Below are positions 42,607 to 51,029 of a stretch of DNA of 64,000 nt, piece after piece. This DNA comes from Longibacter salinarum (GTDB taxonomy: Bacteria > Bacteroidota > Rhodothermia > Rhodothermales > Salinibacteraceae). The position numbers and the translations under genes are program-made. Numbering within the stretch: position 1 is the first letter of the stretch; each line of letters begins with the position of its first letter. The DNA lies in NCBI RefSeq assembly GCF_002554795.1, contig NZ_PDEQ01000004.1, forward strand, positions 62,001 to 126,000, in the 5' to 3' direction. Under the pieces are notes generated by a model that made no database searches, was not told where the DNA came from, and was given only the letters and a program-made list of their open reading frames with translations.

Positions 42607-43704
42607 GTGACACTTTTCTTCGTCGTAGCGTTCCTGATCCAGTGTCTCTATGCCGGTATCCTTGTCGTCGGGCTCCGACGCGCCGGCCAACAGGATCCGG
42701 TCCCGGAAGGCGTCAATCCAGACGACCTACCTTCTCTATCGATCGTTGTGGCAGCCCATAACGAGGCCGACACAATCCCGCCGCTCCTGCGTGCCCTCGC
42801 CTCTCAGACGCACCCGAACCTCGACATCATCCTCGTCAACGACGCGTCGACGGACGAGACCGGGCGCATCCTCACGGACTGGGCGGACGACCATGCATCT
42901 GCCCGCGTGATCGAACGACGTGGCTCGGCCGCACCGAACAAGAAGAAGGCCATTGCGGAGGGCGTTGCTGCTGCACGGCATGACATCATTGCGCAGACGG
43001 ATGCCGACTGCGTGCCGCCGACCGTCTGGTCAGAACGTCTCGCGGCGTCGCACGCGCAATGCGACCGGCCGGTCCTGCTTATCGGTTACAGTCCCGTTGA
43101 GCCTGAAACGGGCCTACTGAATCGCTGGAGCCGTTACGAGACGTGGCAGACCGGTGCGTTCACCGCTGCCGCCGCAGCGATCGGGCACCCCTACATGGCG
43201 GTTGGGAGAAATTTGAGTGCTGCAAAACAGGTCTATCTCGACGTTGACAACGATATCGCCGGCGATGATCTCCTGAGCGGAGACGACGATCTCTTCGTCC
43301 AAGCCGCGCGTCGCACGGGGTCGGCAACCATTCGTCCCCTCGTCGATCCATCGACCTTCGTCCCCACCCGCGGCGCCGATTCGTGGCTTTCGTGGCTTCA
43401 GCAAAAGCGCCGTCACGTCTCGGCCGGCCGGGCCTATGCTCCATCGACAGCGGCGGTACTCACCCTCTACCACAGCTCCCACGTCTTGCTCTGGCTCGCG
43501 CCGATTCTGCTCGGCTCTCTCGGCGTCGGACTGCTGGCCGCCCGGCTCCTGTTTCACAGCCTCGTTATTGGCGAAGCCACCCGGACGCTGGGCGAGGACG
43601 ATCTGGCGGCGTTCTTTCCGATCGGCGAAGTACTCACCGCCCTGTACCATGTCCTGGTCGTTCCCTTTGGCCTGATGAGCCCACCGGACACCTGGAAGAG
43701 CTAA
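42607..43704 (+). CDS. family 2 glycosyltransferase, membrane-bound
   Basis: A 365-residue inner-membrane glycosyltransferase with a GT-A catalytic domain on the cytoplasmic face. It starts with a transmembrane helix (LFFVVAFLIQCLYAGILVV), then LSIVVAAHNEADTIPPLLRAL, IILVNDASTDETG, the metal-binding QTDADC, the acceptor segment SGDDDLFVQAA and QQKRRHVSAGR in place of QxxRW. One or two helices close the protein (LLWLAPILLGSLGVGLLAARLL). The start is GTG, which places the first helix at the N-terminus as in the family; no better ATG exists. Substrate unknown; it could act in exopolysaccharide or glycolipid synthesis. It converges with the symporter gene. Confidence 0.88.
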   Translation: MTLFFVVAFLIQCLYAGILVVGLRRAGQQDPVPEGVNPDDLPSLSIVVAAHNEADTIPPLLRALASQTHPNLDIILVNDASTDETGRILTDWADDHASARVIERRGSAAPNKKKAIAEGVAAARHDIIAQTDADCVPPTVWSERLAASHAQCDRPVLLIGYSPVEPETGLLNRWSRYETWQTGAFTAAAAAIGHPYMAVGRNLSAAKQVYLDVDNDIAGDDLLSGDDDLFVQAARRTGSATIRPLVDPSTFVPTRGADSWLSWLQQKRRHVSAGRAYAPSTAAVLTLYHSSHVLLWLAPILLGSLGVGLLAARLLFHSLVIGEATRTLGEDDLAAFFPIGEVLTALYHVLVVPFGLMSPPDTWKS

Positions 43705-43738
43705 TCGTGCCCGGTGCACCCAGGAGCATTTGCTCGCC

Positions 43739-45430
43739 TTAGCTGAAGTAGAACCAGAGTGCTGCCACGCCCAGCAGGAGTCCGACGGTCAGCCACAGAT
43801 CGACGCGGCGCCATGCGGCCGAACCGAGCGCCCCGTCTTCGTCAGCCGCAGCGACCGCAGCGGGTTCCGCGTGCTCATCTGCTTCAACCTCACCGGCTTC
43901 CGCCGTGCCGTACGTGATGCCACGAACCTTCTCCTCGGCCGGTGGATCGGTCAGCAGGCTCACGACCACGAGGATGCCGACGCAAATCACAAAGAGTAGG
44001 ATCGCGAAATGAAGGAAGTTGATCTCGGCGATCCACTCGATCGCCGTGCCCGATGGTAGGCCGTCCGCATTTGCCCCATTGATCAGCTCGAGCACGAGAC
44101 GGGATCCGCCAAGGACGAGACCCGCGAGCAGGGTCGAAATAGCTCCGTTCGCGTTGACCCGACGCCAGAAGATCCCGATGAGGAAGACGGCGGCGATAGG
44201 TGGGGCGATGTATCCCTGCACGCTCTGCAGGTAGGTATAAAGCTGCTCGCTCACGTTCTGCATGAACGGAATCCACGCAAGCCCGAGGAGCGTGAGCACG
44301 ACCGTCGAGATCCGTCCCACCCAGACGAGCTGGCGTTCCGATGCCTCGGGCTTAAGCTCACGGTAGACGTCCCACGTCACCAGCGTCGAGCACGAGTTGA
44401 AGACGGACGAGAGCGAGGACATGAGCGCGGCGAGAAGTCCGGCCACGACGACGCCGCGAAGTCCGATCGGAAGCAGCGTACCGACGAGCACGGGAAGAGC
44501 CTGATCGCTGGCCTCAAGCTGCAACGCCCCCTGCTGCTGCAGTGCGTAGGCGACCACGCCCGGAATGACGAAGATGAAAACGGGCAGCAGCTTCAGATAT
44601 CCGGCGAAGATGGAGCCTCGACGCGCATGGTCCACGTTCTTCGCCGAGAGCGTGCGCTGTACGATAAACTGATCGGTGCACCAGTACCAGACGCCCAGAA
44701 TCGGTGCGCCAAACAGGATCCCCGTCCAGGGAAAGTTCGGATCGTCACTCGGGAGCCACATGTCGAAGAAGGACCCCGGCACGCTGGCCGTGAGCGCTCC
44801 CCAGCCGCCGAGTTCGGAGATCCCGATGAGCGTGACGGCAAGCGCACCGCCAATCAGCACGAAGACCTGCATCAGGTCGGTGTAGAGCACGGCGCGAAGG
44901 CCTCCCAGGACGGTGTACAACCCGGTTACGCCGACGACGATGATAGCGCCCGTCCAGAACGAGACGCCGATGGCTTCGAAGACGACACCGCCCGCGTAGA
45001 TCGTGACGCTGATCTTCGTCAGGACGTAACCGATAATCGAGATCGCTGCGAGATACCACCGCGCGGTCGAAGAGTAGCGTTTCTCGAGAAACTCCGGCAT
45101 GGTGTAGACGCCGCTCTTGACATAGAACGGCACGAACACCCAGCCGAGGAGAAGCAAGATGAGGGATGCCAGCACCTCGAACTGCCCCACCGCCACGCCG
45201 CTACTCGCCCCCGTCCCGGCGAGACCGATGAGGTGCTCCGAGCCAATGTTTGAGGCAAAAAGCGAGGCGCCGACCACGAACCAGCCGACATTCCGCCCGG
45301 CCAGGAAATAGTCAACCGACGACTCTTCCCCCTGTCGCTCCGTCCACGTGGCCCACCCTGCGACCCCGAACACGACGAGAAAATATAGTCCGATGACGCT
45401 CCAGTCGAGGATGCCGAGCGAAAGATCCAT
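43739..45430 (-). CDS. sodium:solute symporter, SGLT-like
   Basis: A 563-residue Na+-coupled transporter of the SSS family, probably importing glucose released by the adjoining glycosidases. About fourteen hydrophobic segments are visible, starting with WSVIGLYFLVVFGVAGWATW. Family phrases include VDYFLAGRNVGWFVVGASLFASNIGSEHLIGLAGTGA and GVWYWCTDQFIVQRTLSAK, both typical of the SGLT branch. A polar insert (EEKVRGITYGTAEAGEVEAD) precedes the last helix. It is the last gene of the glucan locus. The leader between it and the glycosidase gene is filled by repeat arrays. Confidence 0.93.
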   Translation of the reverse strand: MDLSLGILDWSVIGLYFLVVFGVAGWATWTERQGEESSVDYFLAGRNVGWFVVGASLFASNIGSEHLIGLAGTGASSGVAVGQFEVLASLILLLLGWVFVPFYVKSGVYTMPEFLEKRYSSTARWYLAAISIIGYVLTKISVTIYAGGVVFEAIGVSFWTGAIIVVGVTGLYTVLGGLRAVLYTDLMQVFVLIGGALAVTLIGISELGGWGALTASVPGSFFDMWLPSDDPNFPWTGILFGAPILGVWYWCTDQFIVQRTLSAKNVDHARRGSIFAGYLKLLPVFIFVIPGVVAYALQQQGALQLEASDQALPVLVGTLLPIGLRGVVVAGLLAALMSSLSSVFNSCSTLVTWDVYRELKPEASERQLVWVGRISTVVLTLLGLAWIPFMQNVSEQLYTYLQSVQGYIAPPIAAVFLIGIFWRRVNANGAISTLLAGLVLGGSRLVLELINGANADGLPSGTAIEWIAEINFLHFAILLFVICVGILVVVSLLTDPPAEEKVRGITYGTAEAGEVEADEHAEPAAVAAADEDGALGSAAWRRVDLWLTVGLLLGVAALWFYFS

Positions 45431-45472
45431 ATTGGTGAGGAATGAGGAAAGGGGTGAGAGGGGTGAGGGCAA
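45431..45472. repeat. heptamer array abutting symporter start
   Basis: About six 7-bp units (GGTGAGG, AATGAGG, AAAGGGG, TGAGAGG, GGTGAGG, GCAAACG) directly before the start codon. On the symporter mRNA the units are C/U/A only. Confidence 0.8.
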
Positions 45473-45506
45473 ACGTCCTGAACCGGCAGAGCGACCGGTA
45501 CCCGTG

Positions 45507-45562
45507 CATCAACACGTAAACACATCAACAGACCAGAACAAGATCACATCAACACGTCTACA
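45507..45562. repeat. octamer array (CATCAACA) containing glycosidase stop codon
   Basis: Seven 8-bp units, three exact CATCAACA, others CGTAAACA, GACCAGAA, CAAGATCA and CGTCTACA. The stop codon of the glycosidase gene (plus-strand CTA at 45558-45560) lies in the last unit. Confidence 0.93.
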
Positions 45563-48251
45563 GCCCGATCCGAGTGAGCCGGATGTGGTCGAGGTGTGCG
45601 GCATTCGTCTCCCGATTCATGTTTTCGTCGAAGTCGGTGTAGCTTAGCCGAAGCGTGTGCGTGCCCGCGGGCAAGCGGACGTGAACCGGGTTGCTGTAGC
45701 CCCAGTCGTTCCAGACATCATCGCCGCGCTGGGGCATCACGATCACGTCCGTGGTCCCGCCGACGTCCATCGTCCGGATCGCGGCTTTGTTGCTCGTATT
45801 CACGGGACCGTGTCCATTTGCATAGCGGACATCGATGGCGTACATGCCGGATTCTTCGACGGTGAGTTCGATCTCGACGGACGTATTCTGCTCTTTCGTC
45901 AGCGGCAGGTATCCGTCGCCAGAGAAGCCCGGATCGGTCGACTCCAGTGGCTGGGCAAACGCATCCGCGGGAATCACGCGAACGGCCGGGTCAGCAACGA
46001 CGCGGACCGGCTCACTCAAAAAGGACTCAAGACCGCCCTCTCCGATCGCAGCGACCTGGTATTCGTGGAGAGAGGCCGGTTGCGTCGATTTGAGATCGTG
46101 CCGCGTCGCTTCGACCGTCTCGACGGGTTTGCCATTTCGGATGACGCGATACGCCGTGGCTCCTTCGACAAGCGACCAAGTCAGCACATCGCCGTCCCGC
46201 TTGACATCCGGCGTTGCGGGTGTGTATCGATTCTCTACGATCCGCACGCGGCCGTCCGGGAGGCCGCCGGTCATGATAACGCGGACTTCGTGTTGCCCGG
46301 AAAGATCGGCAGGGATGATCGGTTCGTCCAGCGCCTGACCGTCAAGCGTGATCTGCACGATGCGGGATCCGTGTCCGCGCACCGTGATGTCGAGAACAGC
46401 ATCCCGATAGGCGACGCCTTCTAGCGTTCGCGTTCCTGTGTAGCCCTCCGGAATGAAGGGCTGAATGTGCAAGCCATCGCGATCGAAGCGCATGCCGAAG
46501 AGGACGCGGTAAACCGAAGCGAGTGTCCCGGCAACGCTCCAGAGCTGGCGGTCGGAGTTGATCTGCGTGCCCTCGAAGTGGCCGGTTTCGGCAACGAGAT
46601 TCTCTTTATTCGTCAGAAACAGAGCAGCAGCCCGGTACATCGTCCCTAGGCCGTGCTCGACGCCTGGCGTGTTGCCCGCCTCAGCGCTCGCCCACGTCCA
46701 GTACGCCCCGACGAACGGCCAGTAGCCTGCGTTGTGATACGGTGGGATATTCGGAATGTACGGCCAGAAACTCGGTACGCCGAACTCCACGACGGGATGA
46801 TTTTGCGCCATCATCGATTGGCGTTCCTTAGAAGGTACGTCCGTGAGAATAGCCAACGCCGAGCCAAGGGCCTCCGTCCGCGGGACCGCTGAGTAGGCGT
46901 TCCGTCCGTACCGAAACTCGCTGTAGAGGTCTTTCTCCGGAAGCCACAGATGTTCGTTGATTCCGTCCCGGATCGAACCGGCGATCTCATGCCAGCGACT
47001 TCCATCCTCTCCCTTTTCCTCCGCGATACTGCCCAGAATCTCGTACATCCGTGCGTGGACGACATTGGTACTAAGCGTTTGCGACAGGTAGATGTCGCGA
47101 GGATCCATCCAGTCGGGGTACGACTGTTCGCGCCAGTCCATGAACGACGATTCGCCGTGGACGAGACCGGTGTCCGGATTGTAGACGGCGTGCTGATCTG
47201 CCTCCGCCGAACGACGAATGATCGGGTAGATCTCCTCCAGCCAGTCTTTGTCACCGGTCGTCAGATACACCTCCCACGCGGCGAGCGCCCATGTCATCCG
47301 GTCGCTCGAGATTGGCCACGACCCGCCCGTGCCGGTATCCTGAATGATGCGTCCAGCGTCGTCGACCTTCGCTCGAAGGCTCGTTTTCGCCTGCTCCGGC
47401 GCAATGATGGCGAGGCTTAGCAGAATGCTGTAGCTGATGTCGCGAGTCCACACGCCGGTCCATTTCTTTCCGGCCATGAACGCACCGTCCTCCTCCCGGA
47501 TGTTGAGCAGCACTTCTTCCAGTGACAGGTTATACAGTGCGTCCACGAGTCGCTGGTCGGACTCTACCTGGGGGAACTGCGATATGTCCTCACTCAGCGT
47601 CCAAACGGCAGCGCCCTCATCGTTCAGCGGAAACAGGTCCCGCGTTTCGAACGACAGCGTGATCGTGTAGACGCCGTCGCCGTCGGGGTCGGTGAGACGA
47701 AAGCGGTCACCAGACGAGGCCTCATCGAGATTCCAGGTTAGCGGGGCGGTGTCCCCGAAAATGTATAGCCCGCGGAAGTCTTCCTCCTGGATTGGGTCCC
47801 CGGATGGCGGCGTGTAGACGCCCTGCGCCCGGAATGCTCGGAGCATCGGCTTCATGTCGACGCGGAACGTGACCTCCATCGTGCCGGAGGGTCGCGGCGC
47901 AGCAAACCCAGGCTCAGGAAAAGATGTTGGGGACCGCTTGCCGAAGACGTAGACGGGGGTCAGCACTTCGCCTCCAGCGGGCGAGAGACGGAGTCGAATG
48001 TCATCGCCCGACGGTCGCTCGTTGTCGCGACCGTTGATGCTGAACTTGAAGTTGATCGCCGTCCGCTCCCGCTGATAATTCGACGTGAGCATGGTGCGCG
48101 ACGGAGCCGTTGCCCGAAAGTCCCCCTGGGCGACGGAGGTGTCCGTGACCTGAAAGCGATCGCTGTCGTAGAGCATCTGAGCGGCGGAGAAGGACGGGAG
48201 TCCAGCCAGGCCCCCAAAGAGGAGCCCGAGAACAAGCAGAAACCGGTTCAT
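45558..48251 (-). CDS. six-hairpin (alpha/alpha)6 glycoside hydrolase, GH63/GH37-like
   Basis: An exported 897-residue glycosidase. Signal peptide FLLVLGLLFGGLAGLPSFSA; N-terminal beta-domain to about residue 230 with FRVDMKPMLRAFRAQGVYTP and GLYIFGDTAPLTWNL, similar in style to a carbohydrate-binding or starch-binding fold; catalytic barrel from about 250 to 640 (WTGVWTRDISYSILLSLAI, GGSWPISSDRMTWALAAWEVY, HNAGYWPFVGAYWTWASAEA); then a Fn3-like part and a C-terminal CBM35-like domain (EESGMYAIDVRYANGHGPVN). The exact family is uncertain; alpha-glucosidase, debranching or trehalase-type activity would suit its locus. It sits between the GH31 and symporter genes. Confidence 0.8.
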   Translation of the reverse strand: MNRFLLVLGLLFGGLAGLPSFSAAQMLYDSDRFQVTDTSVAQGDFRATAPSRTMLTSNYQRERTAINFKFSINGRDNERPSGDDIRLRLSPAGGEVLTPVYVFGKRSPTSFPEPGFAAPRPSGTMEVTFRVDMKPMLRAFRAQGVYTPPSGDPIQEEDFRGLYIFGDTAPLTWNLDEASSGDRFRLTDPDGDGVYTITLSFETRDLFPLNDEGAAVWTLSEDISQFPQVESDQRLVDALYNLSLEEVLLNIREEDGAFMAGKKWTGVWTRDISYSILLSLAIIAPEQAKTSLRAKVDDAGRIIQDTGTGGSWPISSDRMTWALAAWEVYLTTGDKDWLEEIYPIIRRSAEADQHAVYNPDTGLVHGESSFMDWREQSYPDWMDPRDIYLSQTLSTNVVHARMYEILGSIAEEKGEDGSRWHEIAGSIRDGINEHLWLPEKDLYSEFRYGRNAYSAVPRTEALGSALAILTDVPSKERQSMMAQNHPVVEFGVPSFWPYIPNIPPYHNAGYWPFVGAYWTWASAEAGNTPGVEHGLGTMYRAAALFLTNKENLVAETGHFEGTQINSDRQLWSVAGTLASVYRVLFGMRFDRDGLHIQPFIPEGYTGTRTLEGVAYRDAVLDITVRGHGSRIVQITLDGQALDEPIIPADLSGQHEVRVIMTGGLPDGRVRIVENRYTPATPDVKRDGDVLTWSLVEGATAYRVIRNGKPVETVEATRHDLKSTQPASLHEYQVAAIGEGGLESFLSEPVRVVADPAVRVIPADAFAQPLESTDPGFSGDGYLPLTKEQNTSVEIELTVEESGMYAIDVRYANGHGPVNTSNKAAIRTMDVGGTTDVIVMPQRGDDVWNDWGYSNPVHVRLPAGTHTLRLSYTDFDENMNRETNAAHLDHIRLTRIGL

Positions 48252-48270
48252 GCGAGAATAGCTGTTGGTC

Positions 48271-48284
48271 AGGTGCGAGGGCAA
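48271..48284 (-). repeat. shared 14-base leader word, copy 2
   Basis: AGGTGCGAGGGCAA on the plus strand, 20 bases before the glycosidase start; identical to 24541-24554. A related GGGTGAGGGCAA is present before the symporter start near 45461. Confidence 0.8.
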
Positions 48285-48305
48285 GATGCTCAATCAAACG
48301 CCATA

Positions 48306-50816
48306 TTAGCGTAGAGAAACGCCACGGGCAACGATAGCATGCGCTGTCGTCGTGCTGAGGCGGACCTGAACGGTCAGGACGCCTGTGTCTCCATCATAGT
48401 GAAAGCCCCCGCGAGCGAGTACATCGGAGGTGGAAGCCCGCTCCGTCAGCGTACGATTTCCGACCGAGACCTCCGATGGCACCGAAGCGACGCGGTGGAG
48501 CGAGGCGCGCACGGTGCGTTCGTCCGGAAAACCGTCATATGACCCGGCAGCTGGAGACATGGTCAGCCGTAGCACGCCGGTGTCACCGTCCGCGCGGAAC
48601 GTCTGGGTGATGTTTGTAAGGGCGTAATCGCCGCGCGTGTAGTTCATCGTTGACCCGTCGTCTTCGTACAGCCGGAAGGAGGCGTCCGCGGCCGTCCTTC
48701 CGACCTCCGGAACGACACGCAAATCAAGCGTGTCCGCTGGCTGGGCGGCCGTGTGCGAGCGCACCGGACGCATCGGGACAATCGTTCCTGCCTTCTGATA
48801 CATCGGCATGCGGTCGAGTGGGGCGTCGGCCGTAATCATTCGTCCGCCAGAGGTCACCTCGCCGGTCCACCAGTCCATCCACTCGCCTTCGGGCAATGGG
48901 ATGTCGACCGAACGAGCGCCTTCTTTCATGACGGGCGCGACGAGCAAGGCATCGCCCATCAGGTAGGCCTCCGATGCCTCCTGCAGGGCGGGATCCTCCG
49001 GATCCGCGAAGAACAGTGGACGAGCGAGCGGAAGACCGGACGCGTGCGCTTCGTACGCGAGCGTGTAGAGGTACGGCATCAGGCGATAACGCAGGCGGAC
49101 GTAGTCGCGCATGATGGACTCGGCCTGTGCCCCGAAATGCCACGGCTCCGTTGGCAGATTGTCGACGCCGTGCGGACGCATCGTCGGCGACAGGGCGCCG
49201 TGCTGCATCCACCGAACCATCAGCTCAGGTGATTTGGCATCACCGAGATAACCGCCGATGTCGGATCCGTAAAGCGGCAATCCGGAGAGGCCTGCCTGCA
49301 ACATGAGCGACGGTTGCTGGGCGAGACCCGTGAACGAACGCGCCACATCCCCCGACCAGTGAACCGTTCCATAGCGCTGGATGCCGGCTGACCCGGACCG
49401 CGTCAGGTTGAAGACTCGCTGGTTCGGGCGCGTCTCGCGCAGCCCGCGGTACAGCGTCTCTGCCCAGAGCAGGTCGTATGCATTATGAATGACCGGTGCC
49501 GGACCGAGGTGGTGCTCCATGTCGTCCGGGTGCTTTTCCGGCTCCCCGAGGTCCGTCCATAGCCCGGCCATCGCACCCTTTGTGCTGTCGCCGACCGCGA
49601 CGGAATCGCCCATGAACGGCGGATGCTTCTCCCACCACCAGTCCCGTGTTTCCGGACGTGTCATGTCGGCCAGGAGTGCCGGACAGCCGTCCGGGCACGA
49701 CCACCAGTCCGGCAGGCGGTACGCAGACCCATCCGGATGCGTCCCGACGTGCCCATCGTCAATAGCAGGCTGAAAGAGGTCCGAGGGGCCCGAGATGTAC
49801 GTTTCCGTAATGGCCACCGTCTGCACGCCACGATCGCTCAGATCGTCCATCATCTCGAAGGGCGTCGGCCAGTCGTCGCGATTCCAGTCAAGATCGCCCA
49901 TGTGCTCGAACCAGTGCAGGTCGAGTACAACAGCGTCTACGGGAAAGCCTTTTTCCCGGAGCGTGTCCACCACGCCGCGAGCTTGAGCCTCCGTTCGGTA
50001 GCCGTACTTCGACTGAATGTATCCAAGCGCCCACTTCGGCGGCATCGGCTGCCGTCCCGTCAGCCACGTGTAGTGACGGAGTTGCTCGCGTATGTCATCG
50101 GTGGCAATCACGACATAGGAGACCGCACCGTATTCCGATGTGTAGGCGAACCGTCCCGACGTCGACGCACCGATGTCGAAACGCCCGCGATCCACTTCAT
50201 CCATAAAGAGTGCAAACCCGCCCGTGGTCACGGCCAGCGGTACGTTGATCTTCATCGTAGCGGGCGCTTCGCTGTAGCCGTAGTGCTGCGTGTTGTACAC
50301 GTCGAACGCGCGCCCCTGCAGGTTGAAGCTTCCGCCCCGTTCACCCGTGCCGTAGACCGCCATGGTCGAGTCCGCCGCAAACTGGACGGTGCGGGTTGAG
50401 TCGGTGACGAGAAGCGGTCGCTCCATCTCCGAGAGCAAGGATCGGCCGCGGTCATCCGCAATCGTAACCCGAAGCGGCGACTTGTGTACGGTCGCGGTCA
50501 GCTCGGCCGTACGAAGGTAGAGGGCCTCGTCCGTGTCACGGATCGTCGGCGTGTAGTCCGGCGTCCGGATCACGGCAAACGAGGTGTCCGCCGATGCAAC
50601 GTCCGCCGGCAGCCATTCGACGCGAAGCATCTCCGGTCGATAGAAGCTGATCCTCGCGGTTGCATTTTCGCCCTCAACGACGAGAACGGCGTCATCGAGC
50701 CGGTGCCCCGTGTAATCGCCCGGCGCTATCTCCGCGGGCTGTGCGTGGACCGGACGAAACGTGAGCAGAACGAGGACGCCGAGCATCCCCAGGAAGCGGT
50801 AGAACGATTCCGACAT
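48306..50816 (-). CDS. GH31 alpha-glucosidase, exported
   Basis: An 836-residue family 31 glycoside hydrolase that releases terminal alpha-linked glucose (or xylose) from oligosaccharides. A signal peptide (FLGMLGVLVLLTFRPVHA) directs export to the periplasm or surface. The N-terminal beta-domain ends near GRQPMPPKWALGYIQSKYGY; the barrel contains DAVVLDLHWFEHMGDLDW, the nucleophile aspartate in GLWTDLGEPE (about residue 420), the acid/base in HWSGDVARSF (about 485) and GSDIGGYLG. C-terminal beta-domains follow. By context, alpha-glucosidase activity on maltodextrins is the best guess. It lies 210 bases after the lipoprotein amylase gene and 54 before the next glycosidase. Confidence 0.93.
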   Translation of the reverse strand: MSESFYRFLGMLGVLVLLTFRPVHAQPAEIAPGDYTGHRLDDAVLVVEGENATARISFYRPEMLRVEWLPADVASADTSFAVIRTPDYTPTIRDTDEALYLRTAELTATVHKSPLRVTIADDRGRSLLSEMERPLLVTDSTRTVQFAADSTMAVYGTGERGGSFNLQGRAFDVYNTQHYGYSEAPATMKINVPLAVTTGGFALFMDEVDRGRFDIGASTSGRFAYTSEYGAVSYVVIATDDIREQLRHYTWLTGRQPMPPKWALGYIQSKYGYRTEAQARGVVDTLREKGFPVDAVVLDLHWFEHMGDLDWNRDDWPTPFEMMDDLSDRGVQTVAITETYISGPSDLFQPAIDDGHVGTHPDGSAYRLPDWWSCPDGCPALLADMTRPETRDWWWEKHPPFMGDSVAVGDSTKGAMAGLWTDLGEPEKHPDDMEHHLGPAPVIHNAYDLLWAETLYRGLRETRPNQRVFNLTRSGSAGIQRYGTVHWSGDVARSFTGLAQQPSLMLQAGLSGLPLYGSDIGGYLGDAKSPELMVRWMQHGALSPTMRPHGVDNLPTEPWHFGAQAESIMRDYVRLRYRLMPYLYTLAYEAHASGLPLARPLFFADPEDPALQEASEAYLMGDALLVAPVMKEGARSVDIPLPEGEWMDWWTGEVTSGGRMITADAPLDRMPMYQKAGTIVPMRPVRSHTAAQPADTLDLRVVPEVGRTAADASFRLYEDDGSTMNYTRGDYALTNITQTFRADGDTGVLRLTMSPAAGSYDGFPDERTVRASLHRVASVPSEVSVGNRTLTERASTSDVLARGGFHYDGDTGVLTVQVRLSTTTAHAIVARGVSLR

Positions 50817-50820
50817 GCTG

Positions 50821-50863
50821 GTGAGGTTTGAGATGTGAGGTGTGGGGTATGAGGGGGGGGGAG
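50821..50863. repeat. degenerate heptamer array abutting GH31 start
   Basis: Units such as GTGAGGT, TTGAGAT, GTGAGGT, GTGGGGT and ATGAGGG, starting four bases before the start codon and ending in a run of G. On the mRNA it reads CCTCAC-type units with almost no G. Confidence 0.8.
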
Positions 50864-50980
50864 GGCTAAGGGATTACGCGACTCGGGACGGTCGACGCGG
50901 AGATGTTAGACCGCACAGGACCTGCGCGCGGGCAACGTGATAGCTGGACGTTCGGGTCAGCGGACGTGTCGCCCAGCATC

Positions 50981-51029
50981 CACAATTCGCAATCCGGAAT
51001 ACTCAATCCGCAGTTCCCAACCCTACCTA
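50981..51029. repeat. heptamer array running into GH13 stop codon
   Basis: Seven units (CACAATT, CGCAATC, CGGAATA, CTCAATC, CGCAGTT, CCCAACC, CTACCTA). The stop codon of the lipoprotein amylase gene (plus-strand CTA, 51027-51029) is the end of the last unit. Confidence 0.85.
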
